A stretch of DNA of 5,001 nt from Salaquimonas sp. GTDB taxonomy: Bacteria; Pseudomonadota; Alphaproteobacteria; Rhizobiales; Rhizobiaceae. Location of the stretch: NCBI GenBank assembly GCA_024639745.1, contig JAHEHW010000177.1, forward strand, positions 1-5,001, given 5' to 3'. The notes beneath the pieces were generated by a model. That model had not been told where the DNA came from, ran no database searches, and saw nothing but the letters and a program-made list of their open reading frames with translations. Below are positions 1-5,001 of the stretch, in pieces (position 1 is the first letter of the stretch; each line of letters starts with the position of its first letter). The position numbers were made by a program, and so were the translations under genes.

Positions 1-2
1 TA

Positions 3-140
3 ACGGCTTCACATCCTGACTTCGATGCCCGCACCTACGGCAAGACCAAACTTAGCGAACTCGTGGCTGCAATACCGACTTTCGAGACTAAGAAGGTTGG
101 CAACCAGATTATGGTTCGCCACGTCAAGAAACGTTCATAG
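3..140 (+). CDS. C-terminal end of a probable NYN-domain protein with an OST-HTH/LOTUS tail (5' end outside window)
   Basis: Only the last 45 codons and the TAG stop (138-140) are inside the window. The frame reads SHPDFDARTYG followed by KTKLSELVAAIPTFETKK, and closes with a basic VRHVKKRS tail. The pattern (H/S)PDFDxRxYG...KLSxLxxxxxxFE.......VR is the second half of the OST-HTH/LOTUS winged-helix fold. In bacteria this fold usually sits at the C-terminus of NYN (LabA/PIN-like) proteins, which are thought to bind or cut RNA. The full protein and its NYN domain cannot be seen, so the identification rests on this short segment. No strong terminator follows the stop; a weak CCT/AGG mini-stem with TTATTTTTAA (about 166-190) is the only candidate. 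Bases 1-2 belong to the preceding codon. Confidence 0.75.
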   Translation, partial: TASHPDFDARTYGKTKLSELVAAIPTFETKKVGNQIMVRHVKKRS

Positions 141-370
141 ACCAATTGCGTTACTGTTCGGTGCGCCTCTCAGCAGGGCTTATTTTTAATCGCAATTGCT
201 GGCCGGTACCTGACACTATCCGGACCGCGCGCCGTTGAAGAACTACGCGCTGGACGGAGAGTTTTGAGCGGGAAGAGGTATTCTGGCCGTCAGTAGTGTG
301 ACCAAATACACAGCCAGCCTGGCTCCCATCGGACATCATCAACCTACGCTAATTCAGTAGGAACAGTCCG
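141..370. other. Intergenic region without a convincing gene
   Basis: This 230-base stretch lies between the LOTUS-type gene end and the small membrane ORF. It contains an inverted pair CAATTGCG (143-150) and CGCAATTG (191-198) separated by 40 bases, and an AT-rich run TTATTTTTAAT (180-190) that could help end transcription of the left gene. A minus-strand open frame (151-342) starts with three methionines but has no family signature, so I do not call it a gene. I see no clear sigma-70 promoter for the following ORF. Confidence 0.5.
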
Positions 371-499
371 ATGACCTTCGCCATTATAGCAACCTCGACA
401 GTAATATACGCCGCCGTGTTGTTCGCGATCGATGTCGCGATGCACAAGTTCGGAGAGGACGCGAGAGACCGTCGCCTCCGCAGGATTTACCGTCGTTAA
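371..499 (+). CDS. Small single-span membrane peptide, 42 aa, unknown function
   Basis: ATG at 371 opens a 42-residue frame ending in TAA at 497-499. An AGGA (359-362) lies eight bases before the start and is a fair Shine-Dalgarno. Residues 2-23 (starting TFAIIATSTVIYAAVLFAID) form one hydrophobic helix long enough to cross the inner membrane. The remaining 19 residues are polar and very basic, ending RDRRLRRIYRR. By the positive-inside rule the C-terminal tail should be cytoplasmic. I do not recognise the family. The match between a real SD, a clean TM segment and an amphipathic charged tail argues for a true gene. Against it are the short length and the lack of a visible promoter. The 15-bp palindrome starting 37 bases after the stop could be its terminator. 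Confidence 0.5.
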   Translation: MTFAIIATSTVIYAAVLFAIDVAMHKFGEDARDRRLRRIYRR

Positions 500-535
500 A
501 GAGCGAACACTACCTATTTGCACTACGGTGCAGAT

Positions 536-582
536 AAGCTGGCTGATATTGACCCCGGGGGGGCGGAAATATCAGCCAGCTT
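536..582. terminator. Perfect 15-bp inverted repeat with G-rich loop; possible terminator
   Basis: AAGCTGGCTGATATT (536-550) is repeated exactly inverted as AATATCAGCCAGCTT (568-582). The 17-base loop (551-567) contains CCCCGGGG running into a run of seven Gs. On the plus strand the stem is followed by CGTTTGTT, a poor but usable U-rich tail; on the minus strand the tail (ATCTGC) is not U-rich. It sits between the plus-strand small ORF and the end of the leftward RNA, where a two-sided terminator would be expected. A perfect stem this long is also compatible with a mobile palindromic repeat or protein-binding site. Confidence 0.5.
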
Positions 583-642
583 CGTTTGTTGGGGCAGAGT
601 GATTTGCAGATTTTCCGGGCAAACGCGTCGAGGAAAGAGGCT

Positions 643-683
643 TAAGAAAAAGCCCGGCAGGGAGCAAGTTATCCTGTCGGGCT
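643..683 (-). terminator. Intrinsic terminator for leftward transcription
   Basis: On the minus strand AGCCCGACAGG (683-673) pairs with CCTGCCGGGCT (661-651) across an 11-base loop, with one A-C mismatch, and runs straight into TTTTTCTT. The GC-rich stem followed by a U-run is the classic Rho-independent form. On the plus strand the stem is followed by AAGGTCGG, so it works in one direction only. No protein gene ends here, which is the main reason for proposing the leftward sRNA. Confidence 0.75.
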
Positions 684-754
684 AAGGTCGGCTTGCGATT
701 GGGGAAATGGGGTTTTCGCAGCCTCTGCTCGGTCGGGGACACCGAACACAGGCA
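643..754 (-). ncRNA. Candidate leftward small RNA with C-rich loops (about 110 nt)
   Basis: Reading the minus strand from about 754 down, three hairpins follow one another. The first pairs 741-753 with 721-733: 13 positions with one mismatch and one wobble, loop GTCCCCG. The second pairs TGCGA (720-716) with TCGCA (698-694), extendable with a bulge by giving up the foot of the first hairpin, and its 17-base loop shows CCCC twice. The third is the intrinsic terminator at 683-643. No protein reading of this interval is credible, since the open frame there runs through the terminator. A TATATC at 761-756 could be the -10 element, which would start the RNA near 750, but no good -35 sits 16-18 bases upstream, so an activator or another sigma factor would be needed. 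I do not recognise a named family. Confidence 0.45.
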
Positions 755-781
755 AGATATAGAAGATGCAGCTTGTGGGCA

Positions 782-795
782 TTGACCCATGTCAA
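782..795. promoter_or_regulatory. Operator-like palindrome TTGAC-N4-GTCAA, copy 1
   Basis: TTGAC CCAT GTCAA is a perfect inverted repeat with a four-base centre. On the minus strand it ends 20 bases before the -10-like TATATC of the proposed leftward sRNA, placing it next to or overlapping the -35 position. A second site of the same form lies at 1381-1394. The regulator is unknown; a dimeric DNA-binding protein is inferred from symmetry alone. Confidence 0.3.
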
Positions 796-915
796 ACCAC
801 ATCGAGAAAAACGGGACCCTTACAAGAAGACTTTATAGCAATCCAACTGAGGAGAATCCGCCCCAACCCCGTAACTCGATAACGGTAAGGTGATCGGGCT
901 GTGACTGCATCGAGA

Positions 916-943
916 TTGAAACACCCAGGCCGGAGGCTATTTT
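916..943 (+). promoter_or_regulatory. Possible sigma-70 promoter of the rightward sRNA
   Basis: TTGAAA (916-921) and TATTTT (938-943) are separated by 16 bases. The first matches five and the second four of six consensus positions. Transcription would start close to 949-951, a few bases before the anti-SD hairpin. Placement agrees with the downstream hairpin and terminator, but the hexamers alone are ordinary. Confidence 0.35.
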
Positions 944-949
944 TTACAG

Positions 950-1045
950 GTGCGTGGGCGGTTTCTCCCCTCCTTCACTGCCCGTCCGCATACTTCATAC
1001 CGACAGCCACTGCCTGCTAGTCCAGGCAGTGGCTGTTTTCTTTTT
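950..1045 (+). ncRNA. Candidate sRNA (about 95 nt) with an anti-Shine-Dalgarno loop
   Basis: A hairpin and a strong terminator are joined by a short unstructured linker. GGGCGGT (956-962) pairs with ACTGCCC (977-983), seven pairs with one G-U wobble, leaving a 14-base loop TTCTCCCCTCCTTC (963-976). That loop contains CCTCCTT (969-975), identical to the anti-SD at the 3' end of 16S rRNA and therefore able to pair with SD sequences of mRNAs. Bases 984-1002 are the linker and 1003-1045 the terminator. This plan matches what is known of alphaproteobacterial trans-acting sRNAs with C/U-rich anti-SD loops (NfeR1/alpha-r14 in Sinorhizobium, CcsR in Rhodobacter), but I cannot assign it to a family by sequence. 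The loop is perfectly complementary over seven bases to the SD of the alpha-2-macroglobulin gene at 1623-1629. The 73-residue open frame starting at 954 runs through the hairpins and is not a gene. Confidence 0.6.
1003..1045 (+). terminator. Strong Rho-independent terminator
   Basis: ACAGCCACTGCCTG (1003-1016) and CAGGCAGTGGCTGT (1023-1036) form a perfect 14-bp stem with a six-base loop CTAGTC, followed at once by TTTCTTTTT (1037-1045). On the minus strand the stem is followed by CGGTATG, so it acts rightward. No protein gene lies immediately before it, so it most likely ends the anti-SD sRNA. Confidence 0.9.
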
Positions 1046-1071
1046 GGGTTATTTAGCCGTTGATATCTTGG

Positions 1072-1344
1072 TTATGGTTTGTTCATCGCTTCTATTTCCC
1101 CCTTTGCATTCCATATCTCCTGCTCTGTTTCGGCTTGATAGCAGACCCACCGGGGCGAAGACGCGTCCTGATTAAAGGCGTAACCGGTAGCATGCTTGGA
1201 CATATACATCTGATGCCGCCATATTTCTTTGGCACGTATGCCAGCCATCTTGCAGGTATCGCTGCCGCTGAGGTTAGGCTCTTTTGGTACATAGCCCACG
1301 CTGGCCATCTGGCCGTCTAACAGTAAAATGAGAAACCACTTCAT
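1072..1344 (-). CDS. Small hypothetical protein, 90 aa, possible exported two-cysteine protein
   Basis: The frame is open from 1500 leftwards, but I prefer the ATG at 1344-1342, giving MKWFLILLLDGQMASVGYVP at the N-terminus. A lysine followed by seven mostly hydrophobic residues resembles a short signal peptide, although an aspartate at residue 10 and the lack of a clear cleavage site make export uncertain. The rest is polar with two cysteines (C31 and C68) that could form a disulfide, several tryptophans (residues 3, 41, 66, 78) and a charged C-terminus. A GGATAAAG lies 11-18 bases before the start and is only a weak SD. Codon use is richer in A/T-ending codons than in the large gene to the right, hinting at recent acquisition or a non-coding origin. 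I do not recognise the family. The gene would converge on the sRNA terminator at 1003-1045. Confidence 0.38.
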   Translation of the reverse strand: MKWFLILLLDGQMASVGYVPKEPNLSGSDTCKMAGIRAKEIWRHQMYMSKHATGYAFNQDASSPRWVCYQAETEQEIWNAKGEIEAMNKP

Positions 1345-1380
1345 GAATTTAATCTTTATCCATCCCGGAGCCGCACTTCG

Positions 1381-1394
1381 TTGACTGGTGTCAA
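1381..1394. promoter_or_regulatory. Operator-like palindrome TTGAC-N4-GTCAA, copy 2
   Basis: TTGAC TGGT GTCAA is flanked by one further complementary pair (G1380 and C1395), giving a 6-4-6 symmetric site, GTTGAC/GTCAAC. It has the same arms and spacing as the site at 782-795. On the minus strand it also ends 20 bases before a -10-like hexamer (GATAAA, 1360-1355) ahead of the small gene at 1344, though a start there would give an almost leaderless mRNA. Confidence 0.3.
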
Positions 1395-1469
1395 CTTTTT
1401 GAAACACGACTGAATTGGCTTCAAGAGCTACTATGCCCTGCCACATCTCTGCTGAGTAAAGAAGCCGAA

Positions 1470-1571
1470 ATGGCAAACTGGAAATTGCTCCGCGTTGCAC
1501 TGATGACGCCGCTCGAGATGGATCCAGAAGGCAAGATCCTGATCATGCATGGCAAGTCTCCATCAAATTGA
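1470..1571 (+). CDS. Possible 33-residue peptide or leader ORF upstream of the A2M gene
   Basis: ATG at 1470 opens 33 codons ending in TGA at 1569-1571. The product begins MANWKLLRVALMTPLEMD and ends ILIMHGKSPSN, a balanced composition that looks more protein-like than a random short frame. AAAGAAG (1458-1464) is a weak SD. It ends 64 bases before the ATG of the large gene and overlaps the TTGACA at 1568-1573. It could be a true microprotein, a leader peptide if transcription starts upstream, or the remnant of a longer gene. No function can be given. Confidence 0.3.
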   Translation: MANWKLLRVALMTPLEMDPEGKILIMHGKSPSN

Positions 1572-1579
1572 CACATCCA

Positions 1580-1608
1580 TTGTAAACATTCGTGATCACG
1601 CGTTTAAA
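1580..1608 (+). promoter_or_regulatory. Probable promoter region of the A2M gene with an internal palindrome
   Basis: TTGTAA (1580-1585) and TTTAAA (1603-1608) are 17 bases apart and each match the sigma-70 consensus at four of six positions. This would start transcription near 1615, giving a leader of about 20 bases that includes the SD. The spacer holds CGTGATCACG (1591-1600), a perfect 10-bp palindrome, and GTGATCA recurs at 1617-1623 directly before the SD; both are candidate operator half-sites. A TTGACA at 1568-1573 is a perfect -35 but has no good -10 at the right distance. Confidence 0.35.
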
Positions 1609-1622
1609 ATGACCCGGTGATC

Positions 1623-1630
1623 AAGGAGGA
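1623..1630 (+). promoter_or_regulatory. Near-perfect ribosome binding site of the A2M gene
   Basis: AAGGAGGA ends five bases before the ATG at 1636 and fixes that start. It is complementary to the 16S 3' end over seven bases, and equally to the loop of the sRNA candidate at 969-975. Confidence 0.9.
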
Positions 1631-1635
1631 AATCA

Positions 1636-4600
1636 ATGGGACTTCTGGCACGCGCCGCGATCGCTGCAATGGCAGTGGTTTTCTGTTCAACAGCGCTGGC
1701 ACAGGAGGTCCGACGAGAAATCATAACGACCGATAACGCCGATTATTTCGGGTTCGACCTCCGCGCCGAAAAGGAAGTTTCTCTCGATGAGTGCAAGCAG
1801 CTCTGTCTCGATAACAGTGGCTGCCGCGCCTTTACCTATAATTCAAGCGCCCAGTGGTGCTTCCTCAAAAGTGATTTCGGCGACCTCGTAACGTTCGAAG
1901 GCGCAATTGCAGGCAAGGTCGTCGAGGTTGCCGGGGAACCGGATCTTGGCGCGCCGCCGGAGCTTGAATTCGTGCCGGTTGGCCTTCGCAACCAGGCAAC
2001 TGCATTCAAGGACGAATTGCGGAACATACCCCAGATCCTGACGACCATGAGTTTGCAGGACCAGATTTCAGCGGCGCGTGGCGAGCTCTACGGCAACCGG
2101 ATTCCGGAGGCCAAAGCGCGTTTCCAGCAGATCCTCGGGAAGGCTGCGGAAGATCCGGAGACATGGCTTCAGATCGCCGATGCCGTCACGGTCTGGCTGC
2201 GCAGCCAGCAGAACTACTATGGTGATCTTCGGTCTTTCGCGACTTCCACGGCATTTGGTGCCTATTCGCTCAGCCGGACTGCGACGGTCAGGGCACGCGC
2301 ACTCGCAGCGATTGCCAGGGCGCTGGAACAGAACAGTTTCTACATCGAGGCAATCACCGCTTACCGCGAGAGCCTCGAACTTGATGACAAGCGCGCGGTT
2401 AGCAGTGCTCTGTCAAAGCTGCGTCGCGAAAAAGGGTTCCGGGTCACCGGGCACACGGTCGAAGCGGACAGCGCAGACCCAAGGCTGTGCGTGGAATTCT
2501 CGGAGGATCTTGCAAGTTCCGGCATCGACTATGAAAACTTCATATCACTCCAGGGCACACTGACCCCCGCCCTTTCCGTGTCCAAACGGCAAATCTGCAT
2601 CGAGGGTCTGACCCATGGTGACGAATACCGAGTCACCCTGCGCGAGAAACTGCCTTCCGCCAGCGACGAAATCCTGCTCGAAACGGTGACGCTTGAGGGT
2701 TATGTGCGCGATCGGGCGCCCGCGGTCCGGTTCACCGGCGACAATTTCGTCATCGCGAGTGCTGCGCGAAAGGCAATCCCGATCGTCGGCATCAATGCAG
2801 AGACCGCCGATCTCCAGCTTTATCGCGTCGGAGAACGCTCGCTCTCGCGCCTGCTTTCAGGTTCGAGGTTCCTCTCCCGGATCGATCAATACCGTGCTTC
2901 CGATATCGAAGAGGACTATGGCCAGGGCATCTGGAAAGGCAAAATCGAACTCGGCCAGGAACTCAATCGTGAGACCGTGACCAGCTTTCCGATCGAGGAA
3001 GCCTTACCCGATCCGGAACCCGGTATCTATGTCCTTACCGCGAAGGTTTCCGACGTCGAACATGACTGGTGGGAAGACATGGCAACCCAGTGGTTCCTGG
3101 TGACGGATATTGGTCTCGTGACCTATGCCGGGAATGACGGTCTGACGGTTTTTGCAAGTTCTCTTGATACCGGCCAGCCACTTTCCGGCGTGTCGCTTGA
3201 TCTGATTGCCCGCAACAACGAGATCCTAGGAACCGCAACAACCGATGACGACGGTCAGGCCCGTTTCGATCCCGGACTGATGCGGGGGCCGGCCGGCCTT
3301 TCGCCAACGGTTATAACGGCAAAGCGTCCGGGTGGCGAGAAGTCGGATTTTGTGTTCCTGGATCTAACCCGTGCCGGTTTCGATCTTTCCGACCGCGGGG
3401 TCGAGGGTCGGGCGGTTCCCGGACCGCTCGATGTCTTCACCTATCTCGATCGTGGCATCTACCGGCCCGGCGAGACCGTGAACGCCGTCTCGCTTGTCCG
3501 CGACCATGAGATTGCAGCTGTTGGCGATCTGCCAATGACCGTCATCCTTACCCGGCCCGACAGCGTTGAGGCCGAGCGGATCGTGTCGAACCGGCCAAGG
3601 CTTGGCGGACATGGCACCTCTTTCCGGCTGCCCGACAATGCCATGCGCGGTGTCTGGAAAATTTCGGTCCACACCGATCCGGATGACGCACCGATCTCGG
3701 AAAAGCAGTTGCTGGTCGAGGATTTCATACCGGATCGCATCGAGTTCGATCTTGCCTCCGAGACGCAAGAAATCGGACCTGATGACCCGGCGGTCGTGAC
3801 GGTTGATGGCCAGTATCTTTACGGAGCACCCGCAGCCGGTCTCCAGCTCGATGGAGAAGTGAAACTGAGTACCGTACGGCAGCGCGAGGCAGCACCCGGC
3901 TACCGCTTCGGCCTCGCCGATGAGGAAGACATCGGCGATACGGTAATCCCGCTCGACAAACTGCCCCGAACCGATGCCAACGGAAAGGCAAGCTTCGACG
4001 TTGCAATCGAGGATCTGCCGGTCACGACCCGTCCCCTTCAGGCGGAGGTTGTCATTCGGATGCGCGAAGATGGCGGTCGGGCTGTCGAAAGAAACCTTGC
4101 TCTCCCCGTGAGGACAACGGGCCCCATGATCGGGATACGGCCGGGCTTCGAGGGCGATGCGGTTGAGGAAGGATCCACGGCCCGCTTCCGGATCATCGCA
4201 ATCGACGGTGGCGGCAACCGCATCGAAATGAGCGATCTCAAATGGTCGCTCTATCGTCTGGAGCGAAATTACCAGTGGTATCGCCAGGGCGGAGACTGGC
4301 GCTACGAAGCAACGGAAATTCCCAGACTGGTCGAAGGTGGTGAAATCGATGCCCGGACCGACGAGGCAATCGAAATCAGTGCTGCGGTCGACTGGGGACG
4401 CTATCGTCTCGATGTCGAGAGCTTCGAGATCGATGGCCCGGCAACGAGCGTTCTTTTTGACGCGGGCTGGTATGTCGAGACATCGTCCACCGAGACACCC
4501 GACGCCCTCGAGATTGCACTCGATCAGCCAGGATACAAGGTGGGCGAGACTGCCCGACTGAATGTTACCGCGCGAAGCGATGGCGAGCTACTGGTTGCGG

Positions 4601-5001
4601 TTGGTACCGACCGGATCTTCGATGCTTTCCGTGTCAACGTCACGGCGGGCGAAAACGAAATCGAGTTTCCGGTTGGCGATGACTGGGGTACCGGCGCCTA
4701 TGTCACGGCCACCCTGTTCAGGCCTGGAAGTTCGCAGGAGACACGATTGCCGGAGCGGGCAATCGGTACGACCTGGCTGACAATCGAGCCGGGTGACAAA
4801 TCCGTTTCCGTCTCGCTGGACCTGCCTGAAAAGATCCGACCGGATCAGCCACTTGAGATCCCTGTTTCGGTTGAAGGGCTCGACCCGGGTCAGGAAGCTT
4901 TCGTAACGGTCGCTGCGGTCGATGTCGGTATTCTGAACCTGACCCGTTACACGCCACCCGATCCCTCGTCCTGGTATTTTGGCCAACGTTCGCTCAGCCT
5001 C
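1636..5001 (+). CDS. Bacterial alpha-2-macroglobulin with N-terminal PAN/Apple domain (YfhM/ECAM type), 3' end outside window
   Basis: The first 1122 codons of a protein whose relatives have roughly 1650-1850 residues. Such proteins are thought to trap proteases in the periplasm and are often associated with the peptidoglycan synthase PBP1C. Residues 1-22 are a signal peptide ending TALA before QEV. C17 is not in a lipobox (preceded by VVF), so unlike E. coli ECAM the product should be soluble. Residues about 31-97 are a PAN/Apple domain with cysteines 53, 57, 63 and 75 (pattern CxxxC....GCRAFTYN...WCFLKS). Residues about 141-260 are helical and TPR-like. The next macroglobulin domain has C285 and C321, a likely disulfide pair. 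VTDIGL (489-494) leads into the bMG3-like domain. YLDRGIYRPGETV (603-615) is the MG2 signature. DFIPDRIEFDL (696-706) and YLYGAPAAGL (728-737) mark the next boundary and the bMG5 region; RNYQWYRQGGDWRYE lies in bMG6. The bait-region domain begins near 955 and shows VDVGILNLT and YFGQR at 1095-1118. The thioester region (CxEQ in relatives) is beyond the edge, so trapping chemistry cannot be judged. The frame is unbroken. Confidence 0.97.
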   Translation, partial: MGLLARAAIAAMAVVFCSTALAQEVRREIITTDNADYFGFDLRAEKEVSLDECKQLCLDNSGCRAFTYNSSAQWCFLKSDFGDLVTFEGAIAGKVVEVAGEPDLGAPPELEFVPVGLRNQATAFKDELRNIPQILTTMSLQDQISAARGELYGNRIPEAKARFQQILGKAAEDPETWLQIADAVTVWLRSQQNYYGDLRSFATSTAFGAYSLSRTATVRARALAAIARALEQNSFYIEAITAYRESLELDDKRAVSSALSKLRREKGFRVTGHTVEADSADPRLCVEFSEDLASSGIDYENFISLQGTLTPALSVSKRQICIEGLTHGDEYRVTLREKLPSASDEILLETVTLEGYVRDRAPAVRFTGDNFVIASAARKAIPIVGINAETADLQLYRVGERSLSRLLSGSRFLSRIDQYRASDIEEDYGQGIWKGKIELGQELNRETVTSFPIEEALPDPEPGIYVLTAKVSDVEHDWWEDMATQWFLVTDIGLVTYAGNDGLTVFASSLDTGQPLSGVSLDLIARNNEILGTATTDDDGQARFDPGLMRGPAGLSPTVITAKRPGGEKSDFVFLDLTRAGFDLSDRGVEGRAVPGPLDVFTYLDRGIYRPGETVNAVSLVRDHEIAAVGDLPMTVILTRPDSVEAERIVSNRPRLGGHGTSFRLPDNAMRGVWKISVHTDPDDAPISEKQLLVEDFIPDRIEFDLASETQEIGPDDPAVVTVDGQYLYGAPAAGLQLDGEVKLSTVRQREAAPGYRFGLADEEDIGDTVIPLDKLPRTDANGKASFDVAIEDLPVTTRPLQAEVVIRMREDGGRAVERNLALPVRTTGPMIGIRPGFEGDAVEEGSTARFRIIAIDGGGNRIEMSDLKWSLYRLERNYQWYRQGGDWRYEATEIPRLVEGGEIDARTDEAIEISAAVDWGRYRLDVESFEIDGPATSVLFDAGWYVETSSTETPDALEIALDQPGYKVGETARLNVTARSDGELLVAVGTDRIFDAFRVNVTAGENEIEFPVGDDWGTGAYVTATLFRPGSSQETRLPERAIGTTWLTIEPGDKSVSVSLDLPEKIRPDQPLEIPVSVEGLDPGQEAFVTVAAVDVGILNLTRYTPPDPSSWYFGQRSLSL

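Noticed and set aside
151..342. 63-codon open frame on the minus strand
   Set aside because: No convincing SD, unremarkable low-complexity composition and no recognisable motif; it ends just after the LOTUS gene stop.
572..802. 76-codon open frame on the minus strand
   Set aside because: It runs straight through the hairpins and intrinsic terminator at 643-683 and into the palindrome, so an RNA gene explains the interval better.
954..1320. Plus-strand open frames of 73 and 86 codons
   Set aside because: The first covers the sRNA hairpins and terminator; the second is antisense to the more protein-like minus frame and has no SD.
1345..1500. N-terminal extension of the minus-strand small protein to 142 residues
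   Set aside because: The extension has no signal-like start of its own and no SD; the internal ATG at 1344 gives a more natural N-terminus.
1512..1525. CTCGAG and GGATCC restriction sites within 14 bases, as in a cloning linker
   Set aside because: The flanking sequence shows no vector features and two common six-base sites near each other are expected by chance.
1836..4986. Many open frames of 60-160 codons overlapping the A2M gene on both strands
   Set aside because: They are shadows of a single continuous GC-rich gene with clear domain signatures; their translations are arginine-, serine- and proline-rich without motifs.
1..5001. CRISPR array, tRNA, rRNA, insertion sequence or phage integration site
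   Set aside because: No regularly spaced direct repeats, cloverleaf, rRNA core sequence, transposase or att-like duplication was seen.

Overview
The window looks like a chromosomal segment of an alphaproteobacterium, most likely Hyphomicrobiales (rhizobia and relatives). This is inferred from the moderately GC-rich coding, the PAN-headed alpha-2-macroglobulin, the NYN/LOTUS-type gene end at the left, and the style of the small-RNA elements. No rRNA, tRNA, CRISPR array, transposase or phage gene is visible.

Layout. Bases 3-140 are the last 45 codons of a plus-strand gene whose tail resembles the OST-HTH/LOTUS domain found at the C-terminus of NYN-nuclease proteins. Bases 141-370 hold no convincing gene. 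A 42-codon ORF at 371-499 would encode a one-span membrane peptide with an arginine-rich tail. Bases 500-1071 hold no credible protein gene but are full of RNA signals: a perfect 15-bp palindrome with a G-rich loop (536-582), an intrinsic terminator for leftward transcription (about 643-683) preceded by further hairpins, and a very strong rightward terminator (1003-1045) preceded by a hairpin with the 16S anti-Shine-Dalgarno sequence CCTCCTT in its loop. I read this as two divergently transcribed small RNAs. Bases 1072-1344 (minus) may encode a small exported two-cysteine protein of unknown function, and 1470-1571 (plus) a 33-residue peptide.

From 1636 to the right edge runs the one large gene: the first 1122 codons of a bacterial alpha-2-macroglobulin (YfhM/ECAM type). 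It has a signal peptide, a four-cysteine PAN/Apple domain, a helical TPR-like segment, a series of macroglobulin domains, and the start of the bait-region domain. The thioester and C-terminal domains lie beyond the window. The gene has a near-perfect ribosome binding site (AAGGAGG), palindromic sequence in its probable promoter, and an SD that is exactly complementary to the exposed loop of the rightward sRNA 600 bases upstream.

How they may work together. The A2M homologue is probably a periplasmic protease trap. The sRNA, if real, belongs functionally with the anti-SD loop sRNAs of alphaproteobacteria (NfeR1/alpha-r14 and CcsR type) and could act on many mRNAs. No previously undescribed multi-gene system is evident; the sRNA-rich intergenic island is the part most worth a second look.
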